Source of the DNA: Polychytrium aggregatum
Lineage: Eukaryota > Chytridiomycota > Chytridiomycetes > Polychytriales
NCBI RefSeq assembly: GCF_025602895.1
Contig: NW_026516256.1
Coordinates: 124,001-188,000, forward strand
Length of the DNA: 64,000 nt
Reading direction: 5' to 3'
The notes under the pieces were generated by a model. It had not been told where the DNA came from and did not search any database. It saw only the letters and a program-made list of their open reading frames with translations. Shown here one piece after another: positions 36,291 through 54,240 of the stretch; the stretch's first letter is position 1; each line of letters starts with the position of its first letter. The translations under genes and the position numbers were made by a program.

Positions 36291-36420
36291 GACCGAGTTT
36301 CGAACCCTCTAGATCGGCGCCGATCTGCGGCTTCTGGAGCGACCCCACCCTCCCTTGGCATCGGGCAACCCCTCCGAGCACAGCACTCAAGCGAGAGAGA
36401 GAAAAAAAAAGTAAAAGTGT

Positions 36421-36486
36421 AAATCACAATCACAAATCACAATCGCAAATCACAATCACAAATCACAATCGCATATCACAATCACA
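36421..36486. repeat. Tandem repeat AATCACAATCACA
   Basis: Alternating ATCACAATCACAA and ATCACAATCGCAA units repeat at least five times. Confidence 0.85.
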
Positions 36487-36796
36487 TCCATCCATCAAAC
36501 TGCACATCTCGCCCATTGCCGCTGCGTGTCACGCCGCTGACTGGACCGGCCTTGTCCTTCACCGCCACTGCTCCATACACCCGATTTTTTTTTCTGCGCT
36601 TGGCTCCATCACGCGGCCCATGCTCATGACGTTCTTATAAATATGCCTTTGGCCCTCGCGGCCAGATGATAAACCCCACGGAGACCCAGCGCTTCAGCAG
36701 CCACACTTGACTCTCATCCGCCTTGGTCCGCATACCCTCCTCTTGCCGCGCCGCCCAGCCCGAATCGCCTCAGCTCGAATCGCACCCACCCACCCG

Positions 36797-36838
36797 CATC
36801 GAATCGCATCGAATCGCATCGAATCGCATCGAATCGCT
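36797..36838. repeat. 10-nt tandem repeat CATCGAATCG
   Basis: Four perfect copies lie 60 bp upstream of the cyclin start codon, probably within the promoter or leader. Confidence 0.9.
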
Positions 36839-36900
36839 TCTACTGCACACCTCTTAGCTCGCACCTCGACCTGGATCCACCTACCTCGCCATCGTCCCAA

Positions 36901-37803
36901 ATGGGCTGCTCCAGAAGTTACTTTGTTCAGCCTCGCATGCGAGCTCACTCTCGCAAGGCCGTCTCTGCCGACCCATCCTCGGTCTGCTCCAGCCTCACCC
37001 ATGTCTCGCCCAAGACCAAGGCCATCCCAAACACCATTCCGGCCCGTACCTACCCCACCAACAGGAGCCCATCGCCCGTCTCGCTCGGCATCCTCAAGGC
37101 CCACGCCGACTTTGCCACCTTTGTCCTCTTCCGGATCGCCTACACCCCGACGGTCCGCCCGGCTCGCTCCCGAAGCGAGATTGTCTCGCTCCCGCATCTC
37201 GATCAGTTCCAGCAGTTCTCGCGCACGCTCTTCAACATGCTGGCCCAGTATCCCAAGCTCCGGCCGTTGTTTTCGCTGGCCTACTTTTATGCCGCCCAGT
37301 TCTGCAAGATGACCCGCCTGCAGCACCAGCAGAGCCTGGCCCAGCGTCCTCCTAGCCGCAACAGCACATCTGCCTCCATCTCTGGCTCCATCTCTCCGTC
37401 GCCGTCCTTGCCCGGATCCGATAGCCAGACCAGCCTCTGTCCCTCATCCAACTCCCAGGACGAGCTCGAGATCCTCCCCAACCAGCTCCTGTCCATCTTC
37501 CGCATCGCCCTCATTCTGGCCCAAAAGTTCCACAACGACCAGCGCTATTCGAACGACTCGTGGTCCCGCATCTTCGACATGCCTCTGCCGGTCCTCAACG
37601 AGATGGAGCGCAAGTTTCTCGCCGCTATCCAGTACACCCTCCACATCCGCCCGAGCACCTACGATAGCTGGCTCGTCGTCATCCACGAGCTGCGCCAGGA
37701 ATACCATACTCGCATCCTCCACCGCGATTCGGCCGATTCCAGAGCTCCTCTCCCAATATCGACCTCGCCTCGAACCTCCTGCATTGCCGGCGACGCCGAG
37801 TGA
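36901..37803 (+). CDS. Pho80/Clg1-like cyclin
   Basis: A single exon encodes 300 residues. The cyclin box spans about 100-270, interrupted by a Ser-rich insertion (residues about 150-185, SRNSTSASISGSISPSPSLP). Diagnostic segments are LNMLAQYPKLRPLFSLAYFY, then LSIFRIALILAQKFHNDQRY, then WSRIFDMPLPVLNEMERKFL and YTLHIRPSTYDSW. The AQKFHND...YSNDSW and LNEMERKFL elements are typical of Pho85-type cyclins (Pho80, Pcl, Clg1). These bind a Cdk5/Pho85-class kinase in phosphate, glycogen or polarity control. The N-terminal 90 residues (MGCSRSYFVQPRMRAHSRK) are basic and without a known domain. Subfamily assignment is tentative. Confidence 0.8.
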   Translation: MGCSRSYFVQPRMRAHSRKAVSADPSSVCSSLTHVSPKTKAIPNTIPARTYPTNRSPSPVSLGILKAHADFATFVLFRIAYTPTVRPARSRSEIVSLPHLDQFQQFSRTLFNMLAQYPKLRPLFSLAYFYAAQFCKMTRLQHQQSLAQRPPSRNSTSASISGSISPSPSLPGSDSQTSLCPSSNSQDELEILPNQLLSIFRIALILAQKFHNDQRYSNDSWSRIFDMPLPVLNEMERKFLAAIQYTLHIRPSTYDSWLVVIHELRQEYHTRILHRDSADSRAPLPISTSPRTSCIAGDAE

Positions 37804-39943
37804 GCTCTCCCAGCCTCAATCCCTGGATGGATCGAGCCCAGATGGCATCGTTCTTCATATGAACTGCTCTCATAATCCGGACGCCATCTCTCTCTCTCTC
37901 TCTCTCTCGGTCGACCACATCCAGCCAGGGCCATCTTTCCTGCAACATGCCGATTCCGCCATTGTTCAGCGACTCGATGTGCCCTCCCCCCAATTCGCAT
38001 TTGGATCTCAAGCATTATTTCTTGCGATCCACCTTTATCCTCCTTGGTAATTTTTGTCCTTCAGTAATTTGCACGCACTGCGTTTTCCTCTCTGCCCATC
38101 CCTTTCCCCGTTAAGCATGCTCCCTTTGAGATCCACCCGTTGCCCCCAAGGCATTCCCTTTCTCTCTTGCACCTTATTCCCACCGTTATGGTTTCGTTAT
38201 CCCCCGAATTGCTCCATTATCGGCCCTGTGGTTTGCCCTGCATTCTCCAGCATCCACTGTGAAAGCTCTCCTCCACTCCATTCACTTGCGATACCGTCTG
38301 CCGTTCCGACCCGCACCCTTGGCAATACCATCCCCTCGCCTCCGCTCGCCCAACCACGCTTGACTTCCAGCAGTGCCTTTCCCTATTCTGCCCGCTTCTG
38401 CATGCTACTTCATTCGCTCCATTCGACTTTATTCATCCGGCCCCCTGGCCCGCCAGCACTTGCATTCACGCACTGTATATATAACTTCACCGCTTTCCAT
38501 ACCCAAATCCATCGCTATTCTTGCATCTGCCATATCTGTCAACGCCTTCCTCTTCCAACCCCCCTCTCGCTACGGAAATGAACTGAACACGCTGAAGCCA
38601 GCTCCTCGCCTGGCCATCACCCAATTCTGACTGTCTTGTTCGGCTGGCCATCTCCAAATCTCATTCTATCTCATATCTGGCCATGTCCGAGTCTTGGCAA
38701 GCTCTCTCGTTGGACCCGCGGACACCTCATTCGTTCGCCCGATCGCATGTATCCAGGTGTCTGGTACATTGTACCCCATTTGCACCGCTCGGCGCCTCAG
38801 ATCGGCAATGTATCCGACCGATGACCGATCGACTGATCAAGATCCGGCTCGATGGCACGTTTCCTGAATGCCGGTAACCGTCCATTGTACACACTCCTTT
38901 CCTGGGGGGGCACGTTTTCGCCTCTCCAACCAAGCACCACCTCATCCATTCGACCCAGCGGGCTTCTCGCTTGCGGGGACCGGCCGCTCTCACCCGACCT
39001 TGGACAACGACAACGACTCTATCCGCTGGACCTCATCGCCGCTGCTTGGATGCTTTCCTTTGCGACTTGGACCTCCTTTCTCCAGCAACGGCATTCCCTC
39101 CCTCGCTCTCGTTTGTTGGAACTCTCCCCCCCCCAAGGATGGTGGGAGGAGCGATTCATCTTTGTCAATATACAGAATGATGCCCATTTGCGTTCCTTCA
39201 CATCAGCCACTCTCTGATGCTGACATCAAGTTGATCGGGTCGAGCGAGCTGCTTGCACACATTTCTCTTGCCATGCTTCTGCGGGCACCCGGGTCATCGT
39301 GAGTGTTCAGCAGAGAAAAGTCACCATCCATCCACCCCCAGAATGAGGGTTTCGTTGCGCCAGATTTGTCATCACTCGATCTTGCAGGCTCTATCGATCT
39401 GTCTAATTCCGGCACAGCCCGAGTCTCGTTGGGCATCTCCTTGGCGACCATCCGCAGCGACTCGATCTTTCGCCGTGGGGAGGCCTGTGCCGTGCTTGTT
39501 CGGCATCCGCATGATGCCTGGTCTGCCCCCCTGGTCGCGACCGCCTCCGACAGCCTCATTGGCCATGCCCTTGGCCAGCCGGATCTTCCCGGGTGCTCCA
39601 GACATGGGAACATCGGCTTGGTGGCTGCTGCCCAGCAAACACCCCATCCCTCCTCTTGCCCGGTTCTTTCTCCGTCTATTCCATCTCCACCTCCCCCCCC
39701 CCGAAACCTCGATCGGGCTTGATCCGGACTTATAATCCGAATCACCGTCCCCGCCTTCCATCGGCAAGGACTCGTGCATCGTCGCAAGAGCGGCACCGAT
39801 CGTCTCTGGCGCCTCCGACGCTTTTCTCCGTTGCTGTGGACCTCGCCACCTTTCCCCCAAACTCGCCTCCCCCCCTTTCCAGCCCGCTCCAAGCCGCCTT
39901 TCCTCCTCGCTTGGCCCGCTAGCATCTGGATCTGCTGCCTGCC
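37804..39943. other. 2.1-kb pyrimidine-rich intergenic region
   Basis: The plus strand is strongly C/T rich with few purine runs from about 38,050 to 39,940. Open frames are Pro/Ser/Leu-rich on plus and Gly/Arg/Glu-rich on minus, as composition alone would give. No gene is supported. It probably contains the cyclin 3' UTR and the ABC transporter promoter. Confidence 0.5.
37887..37908. repeat. (CT)n microsatellite
   Basis: Eleven CT dinucleotides stand in the 3' flank of the cyclin gene. Confidence 0.95.
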
Positions 39944-48167
<8,224 letters not shown>

Positions 48168-49046
48168 GAGATCGGCCAAGCAGCGCGAATCAGCTCTGGA
48201 GTGACCCCCATTGATCCTCGGTGATTTGGTGGTCCTGCATCCGGCTTTCATCGGACGGCTGCGCCTGGAGTCTCCCAGGAGTCCCTCAGACATGCGATTA
48301 CTTGCTGGATTGTGTCGGCCAGCCACTCTCCATCCCCTTCCAGAGAGGATCCGCCTGTAGTGGATCCAGAGCAGATCGACTTGCGCTGGACTGCCCATGG
48401 TCTCTTGATCTTGATCGTCCCATCATGTTTTCAATACAAGTCCCTCCGACTCCAACGCACGTTCAACACGACCACGGCTCATGGCAAGCCGCTGGCATCC
48501 TTCCTCCCTCTCTTCCTCCCGTGGCAGCGATAGTGCCCCGGGACAGCCGTTGAGGCCTGGACCGCAATTGAGCGAATCTTCATCAAGAGGAGCCACGGCA
48601 AATTCGCTCAGTCCCGAGTTTCAGCTGGCGCGTGGATACAGTAGCGGACGACGTCAATTTCTCCGTTGCAATCGACCCACGATGGTGGAAAGGGCAGGGT
48701 TCGCTTTTTTTGGCTGGGCGAAAAGCGTGAGCTTGGCAGCCGTCGACGTCAGTCTCTGATCGCATTGATGATGTGCGGGCTGCCTCACAAGGCCAGGCAG
48801 TTCCTGTGTAGTGAGTGAATCAGGCTCTGCCCCGGGGCCGGCGAGAGGGAGAGGAGAGCGAGTCGCATCGGATCTTTTTTTTTGACGACTGGCTTTCCTC
48901 TTCATCTTGGCCATCTTGTTTGTATCCTCTCAGCCGTGCGGCCGTCCGAGTCCCACGTCTGTTCCCGGCAGCTCCTCTGTTCGCCTCCCAGCGCATCCCC
49001 GGCCGCAACCCAATAGCGATTTCGTGCAGATACTTCCCAGCGCGCG
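48168..49046. other. Intergenic region, no gene seen
   Basis: This 879-bp gap lies between tandem genes on the plus strand. A T-rich run at 48871-48882 and pyrimidine-rich stretches before the G-alpha start are the only notable points. Confidence 0.5.
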
Positions 49047-51171
49047 ATGGGTAATGCCTGCTGTCCGGCCGGCGGCGGCCAGGAAAAGTCGTCCAACAAG
49101 GTCGCCGAGGCATCGATCGGTAATTCCTGCGTCTCCGTCAACGCCAACAGCAGCCGTGCATGGGGACAGGATGCGAGCGCTTTGGGGCATCCCTGCGAAT
49201 GAGATGGATGGCCTGTATGCAACTGAGATGGACGGCGGCTTTGTGAGTGAGATGCCCGTGTTTCAGCGTGCCGCCGCTTGCACCCTTGCCGATACTCTTG
49301 TTGGATAGAGTCCTCTCTCACTCCTGCTTTCGACCACGGCGTAGATGCCCAGCTAAAGCTTTCCGAGATGGAGGCCAAACTCAAGTTCAAGATTTTGCTG
49401 CTAGGTACAGCCTCGATGTCAGCTGCGACACTGGCGCCGTTTGATATGCCGGATGTGTGCGGCCTCGTATCGTACCTATGCTTAAGAATCCGGGCCCGTG
49501 GGATGGGGGGGGCTTTGCTTGTCCAGGATCGGGTGAATCGGGTAAATCAACAGTACTCAAGCATATCAAAACCATCAACAAGATCGCCATGTCCAAGTCT
49601 GAGATTGCCGATATCGTAGCGAGTCTCCGTCGGAACTCGATCCAGTGCATGAAAATCCTCATTGAAGAAGCAGAAAAGTTTGGCTTCAATATCGGCGAGG
49701 CAGACAAGGTGGGATCAAGCGGCGCCCCACAGAGAGAGGGCATGCGTTTGGGGCCGGTGGCCGGTGGCCCGGGAAACGCCGGTTGCTGACTATGCTAACG
49801 CTAATGGGACCGCGGTTGATACAGGCAAAATCCGACGCCCTCGCTGCCATGGAGGAGGACGGAGAGTCAGATCAAATCGACACGGTAGCCGATGCCATCT
49901 CGGTGCTGTGGAAGAACGACGCCATCCAGAAGACTTGGGAGAAGAAAGACGAGTTTTGGATTCTGGATTCAGCAGATTTGTACGTCCGCGCTCGCCGATA
50001 CACTCGGAGAGGCAAGGGCGTCAATGGCCCGCCAGCAGAGCTATGTGTTGTCGTGGGCGAACATGCCTGTGCCTCCCGAGTATGCTTCCGATGCGTCTGA
50101 CCTCTCTGCCATCCACATCCTGGTTGCCTCGTATGGTGTTTGTTCAGCTACTTCTCCAACATCGAGCGCTTCTGCCAGGATGACTTTGAGCCTACCGAAG
50201 AAGACTCTGTTATGGCGAGAACGATGACGACGGGCATCATCACAACCGAAATCAAGATAGCCCCGCTGACTTTCTCGTAAGCGTAGTCTGCGTGGGAGAA
50301 TATGAATGCGGAGTTTGTTGCACACCTCTCCCGGCTGACAGGCACCATCTGCACCTTCCAGACTCATCGACGTTGGTGGCCAGCGAAACGAGCGAAGAAA
50401 GTGGATTCACACGATGGACGACTGCAACATGATATTGTACATTGTCAACCTCTCTGGATACAACAGCGTGCTGTTTGAGGATCAGACCCAAAACCGGATG
50501 AAGGAGTGCCTGACGCTGTTCAAGCAAACAGTCAACAACCCTCTGTTCTCGAGCATGCCAATATTCCTCCTCTTCAACAAAAAGGATCTCTTTGAGAGCA
50601 AGATTCGGAAAACCCCGATTACCGTCTGCGAGTGCTTCTCGGATTACAGTGGTGGGTTCCGGCCTGAATCGCTGTCGCAACCAGCAAGTGCTGACTTGCT
50701 TTGGGCCAGCAAGGGCCGCCGAATCCGGCGGCGGAAGGCTGCTGACGCGATGAACTGCAGCGGAAGTAACATTGCCTCGTGCGACTGGACACCGACAGGA
50801 TCGGGCGAACTTATGGACTGCATAGCATTCATCGAGAAACGCTTCAAAGTAGGTGGCAGTCCGTCGGTTCTGAGATGTGTGGAAGGTGGCCAGCGCCGAC
50901 TACCGGCGGAGACAACCACCCGAGCCGTCTTGGCCTTGCATCAATGTTGTGAGAGCTGTGCCCTGACGCCATCGGCTGCTTCCCCCCCCCTCAGGAGCAA
51001 ATTCTCTCTGGATCACCCGACCGCCTCAAAGTCTTCAACATTGCGGCGCGATTCAAAAAGGACGTCAAGGTGGTGTGGGACGAGCTTATCGTGTACCTGA
51101 AGACCAACAACAAGTCTACGATCGACTCGGCACTGAAGTATATGGAGCAGAAGGGCATTATCCAGAAGTAG
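49047..51171 (+). CDS. Divergent heterotrimeric G-protein alpha subunit
   Basis: Eight exons (49047-49119, 49345-49404, 49527-49708, 49825-49979, 50148-50276, 50362-50651, 50799-50848, 50995-51171) sum to 371 residues. The start MGNACC offers a myristoylation Gly2 and palmitoylation Cys5/Cys6. The P-loop is GSGESGKST (45-53), switch I is RTMTTGIITTE with the catalytic Arg (about 181), switch II is DVGGQRNERRKW with the catalytic Gln (about 207), and the guanine motif NKKD is present. The final part is unusual: the TCAT motif is replaced by FNIAARFKKDVK, and the C-terminus reads ALKYMEQKGIIQK rather than the usual NLxxxGLx receptor-contact tail. GTP hydrolysis should be intact; nucleotide exchange rate and receptor specificity may differ. 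Confidence 0.9.
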
Positions 51172-51671
51172 TGGTGGTGCACACAGCCCTTGTCCCAACC
51201 CTGCACATCACGGCCGATATCGTCCTCTGTCATGTTGCGCACCCGCACACGTTCCCATCAACACAGCCGCCCACGGACCTGCTTGCCAATTGCTCTCTCG
51301 CCCTGTCTGCCTCGTGCCCGAGCGGCTCATCCTCGCAAGCGTGTTCCGGCATCAAGAATCGCTCCGCATCGCACATGTTTTCTAGTCATAATATTACATG
51401 ACCGATAAGTCTTTGGCCGTGTGCGCGGAGCAGCGCTGCCCGCATGGGCTGCAGCACCCCGGCCGTCGCTTGCTGCTGTTCGGGCTCGGTCTTGGCGCTC
51501 ATCCACCCCGCGAAACCGGGACGCGTCGCCGCCTCGCCCGCTGACGTAAGCCGCGCCAGGCCCTCCGTTCGTGCAAGGGGCTCTTGGCCTTCTTTCTCTC
51601 GCTGGCCCGCCGCCCGCTTGAGCAGACGCTGTCCTTTCCCCCTCCCCGGTCAGACCGATAGGCACGGCAAC
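51172..51671. other. Intergenic region between G-alpha and ARP2
   Basis: Five hundred bp between tandem genes contains the ARP2 promoter by position. No further feature is seen. Confidence 0.5.
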
Positions 51672-53802
51672 ATGAGCAAAAAGGAAGTGATTATCTGCGA
51701 CAATGGAACAGGCGTAAGTCGTTGTCCGGCGCCGGCCGCCTGCTGGCTGCTGCTGCTCGCCCTGGCCGACGCCATCGCCAACGCTGGCTCGGATGGCATC
51801 GGCTGAGCCCTGCGCAAGCCCGATGTCCTCCGCCAAGGACGTCGGGCAGATCGGTCAGATGAGGGAGATGGCCCTCACGTAGCGCACGCAGCGCACTGCA
51901 TCGTATAAAGCGGACCATCTGGCCCTGCTCCCTGTTCTCCACTGACGCCTGCGGCATCTGCGGCATCTGCGGCATCTGCGGCGCAACCATGCCTCCGTCC
52001 CTCCCCTTTCGCGCTGGCAGTTTGTGAAATGCGGCTTCTCCGGAACCAACTTCCCCGAGGCCATCTTCCCGGCCATCGTCGGCCGCCCCATTCTGCGAGC
52101 CGAGGAGCAAATGTCCAACCTTGCGGAGCTCAAGGACATCATGGTCGGAGACGAGGCCGCCAAGGTCCGGAACCTCCTCCAGGTCTCATATCCGATGGAA
52201 AACGGCATCGTTCGAAACTGGGAGGATATGTACCATCTCTGGGCCTACACCTTCCAGGATAAGCTGGGCATCACAGACTACAAGGATCACAAGATCCTGC
52301 TGACCGAGCCTGCCATGAACCCCAAGAAGAACCGCGAGAAGATGGCCGAGGTTATGTTTGAGCGCTACGGCTTCAACGGCCTCTGGATCGCCATCCAGGC
52401 TGTCCTGACGCTCTATGCTCAAGGTATGGTGCGAGGCGACGCCAGTCTGCCTTGCCTGCAGCGATACCGAGTGCACCATCGGCGTGGGATGCATCGGCAG
52501 TGGAATGGCGCCCCCAGGCCGAGATCGCGCCCTCCAAACCCTGACGCTCTGTCGCTCCTCTGCATGCTCCAGGACTGCAGACCGGCGTCGTGGTTGACTC
52601 TGGCGACGGTGTCACGCACATCGTCCCCGTTTACGACGGCTATGCTCTTCCCAACCTCACGCGACGCCTGGATGTCGCCGGCCGCGACATCACTCGATAC
52701 CTGATCAAGCTGCTTCTGCTGAGAGGATACGCCTTCAACAGAACGGCTGACTTTGAGACCGTCAGACAGCTGAAGGAAGCCGTTTGCTACATTGGGTGAG
52801 CAGCCGATATCCAGCGATCCGTACACATGGGGCGATGTGCTGGAACCACCCACTGATGCGCCGGTGTCTTGCATCGGCTCTAGATACGATCTCCAGCTGG
52901 AAGCCAAGCTGGCGGCCGAAACCACTGTCTTGATGGAGTCGTACACGGTGAGTTGCAGCTGGCTCTGGGCTGCACCGATGTTGGCACAATGCACCGTTGC
53001 GTTCTAGTCGCACTGGACTTGGCCGTACGATGGTTCAATCGCATCGCTGAGTGTGCAAATCGGCGATGCTGACCGTCGCCCCTGACCCGCAACCGCAGCT
53101 CCCCGACGGACGTGTTATCAAGGTCGGATCCGAGCGATTCGAGGCTCCCGAGGCGCTCTTCCAGCCCCATCTGGTCGACTGTGAGAGCGAGGGCATCGCC
53201 GGTAAGGATATGTTGACCCCCAGCCCACCTGGGCGAACCGCTTCTGCATCCGCAGGCACATATTTGAGTGGCAGATGTTCCGGCTGGCCTGTGGCCAACT
53301 AACCAACTACTTGAACGCCGGCCCCGTCGGCAACAGATATGCTCTACAACTGCATCTCCTCCGCCGATCTGGATATCCGTTCCGAGTTGTACAAGCACAT
53401 TGTCCTTTCGGGCGGCACCTCGATGTACCCGGGTCTCCCGAGCCGCCTTGAGAAGGAGGTCAAGCAGCTCTACCTCGCCAAAACCCTCAAGGGCGATGCA
53501 AGCCGCCTCAGCGTAAGTGACATTGTCTTGGGGCTATGAGCGGAGAGGCGAATGCGGCGAACATGTGCGACTTGCGCCAACGGACACAATTGACCATCCA
53601 AACTCGCTGGACCGTGGTTATCGCTCTACAGAAATTCAAGATCCGTGTCGAGGATCCCCCGAGACGCAAGCACATGGTCTTCCTCGGCGGTGCCGTTTTG
53701 GGAGAAATCATGAAGAAGAACGACGCCTTCTGGATCACCAAGGCCGAGTACGAAGAGAAGGGCATTCGTGCGCTCGACAAGCTCGGTCCCCGCGGTGGAT
53801 AA
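51672..53802 (+). CDS. ARP2: Actin-related protein 2 (Arp2/3 complex)
   Basis: Seven exons (51672-51713, 52021-52423, 52573-52795, 52884-52947, 53099-53201, 53337-53512, 53632-53802) sum to 1182 nt, 393 residues, against 391 in yeast and 394 in human. The sequence follows ARP2 throughout: [108 protein letters not shown] and [23 protein letters not shown]-binding loops ([18 protein letters not shown]) are intact. With Arp3 it nucleates branched actin at patches, pseudopods and endocytic sites; chytrid zoospores use it for crawling. Confidence 0.97.
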
Positions 53803-54240
53803 AGAGGCTCCTGGCGATCGTGTGCGTGTCTTCCCGGGGTACATATGACCCACAGTCTGCCCATGCACCATGGCGGCCGTGGTATATCCTCTGGACAGGC
53901 AATCACTCGTTCGTGTACGAGACGGTCAGGCGATCCCAGAGGAATATGCCACCGTGTCCGGCGCATGTTGGGGATCACTCGACAGCCTCGCGAGCAACAG
54001 CGTCGTCCCTCTGCGCCGCTCACTTCTGCGAATAAATCACCCGCCTTTTTGATATGAGCGTCCTTGTACTGATGGAGCGCGTGGCTTGCTTTGATGGGTA
54101 GAGGAGGGGGAGCTGGCATGGGTGTGTTGTATATTGGGCGACCACTGGGATTGGCGCCATCGAAGAGACGATCTTGTCTGAGTATGCAGACTACTCGGGC
54201 TGTTGTCTGACCGCCCGAAATGATACAGAGGGGGGGCTGT
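53803..54240. other. Convergent intergenic gap, no gene seen
   Basis: These 438 bp lie between the ARP2 stop and the stop of the WD40 gene on the other strand. No feature is supported beyond expected 3' ends. Confidence 0.5.

Larger units (their letters stand above)
33645..36900. other. 3.2-kb gene-poor region with several minisatellites
   Basis: No frame here shows recognisable domain content, consistent splice sites or codon bias like that of neighbouring genes. Overlapping open frames on both strands reflect the high GC. The interval carries at least five independent short tandem arrays, listed separately where clear. A functional noncoding RNA or a fast-evolving gene cannot be excluded. 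Confidence 0.5.
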
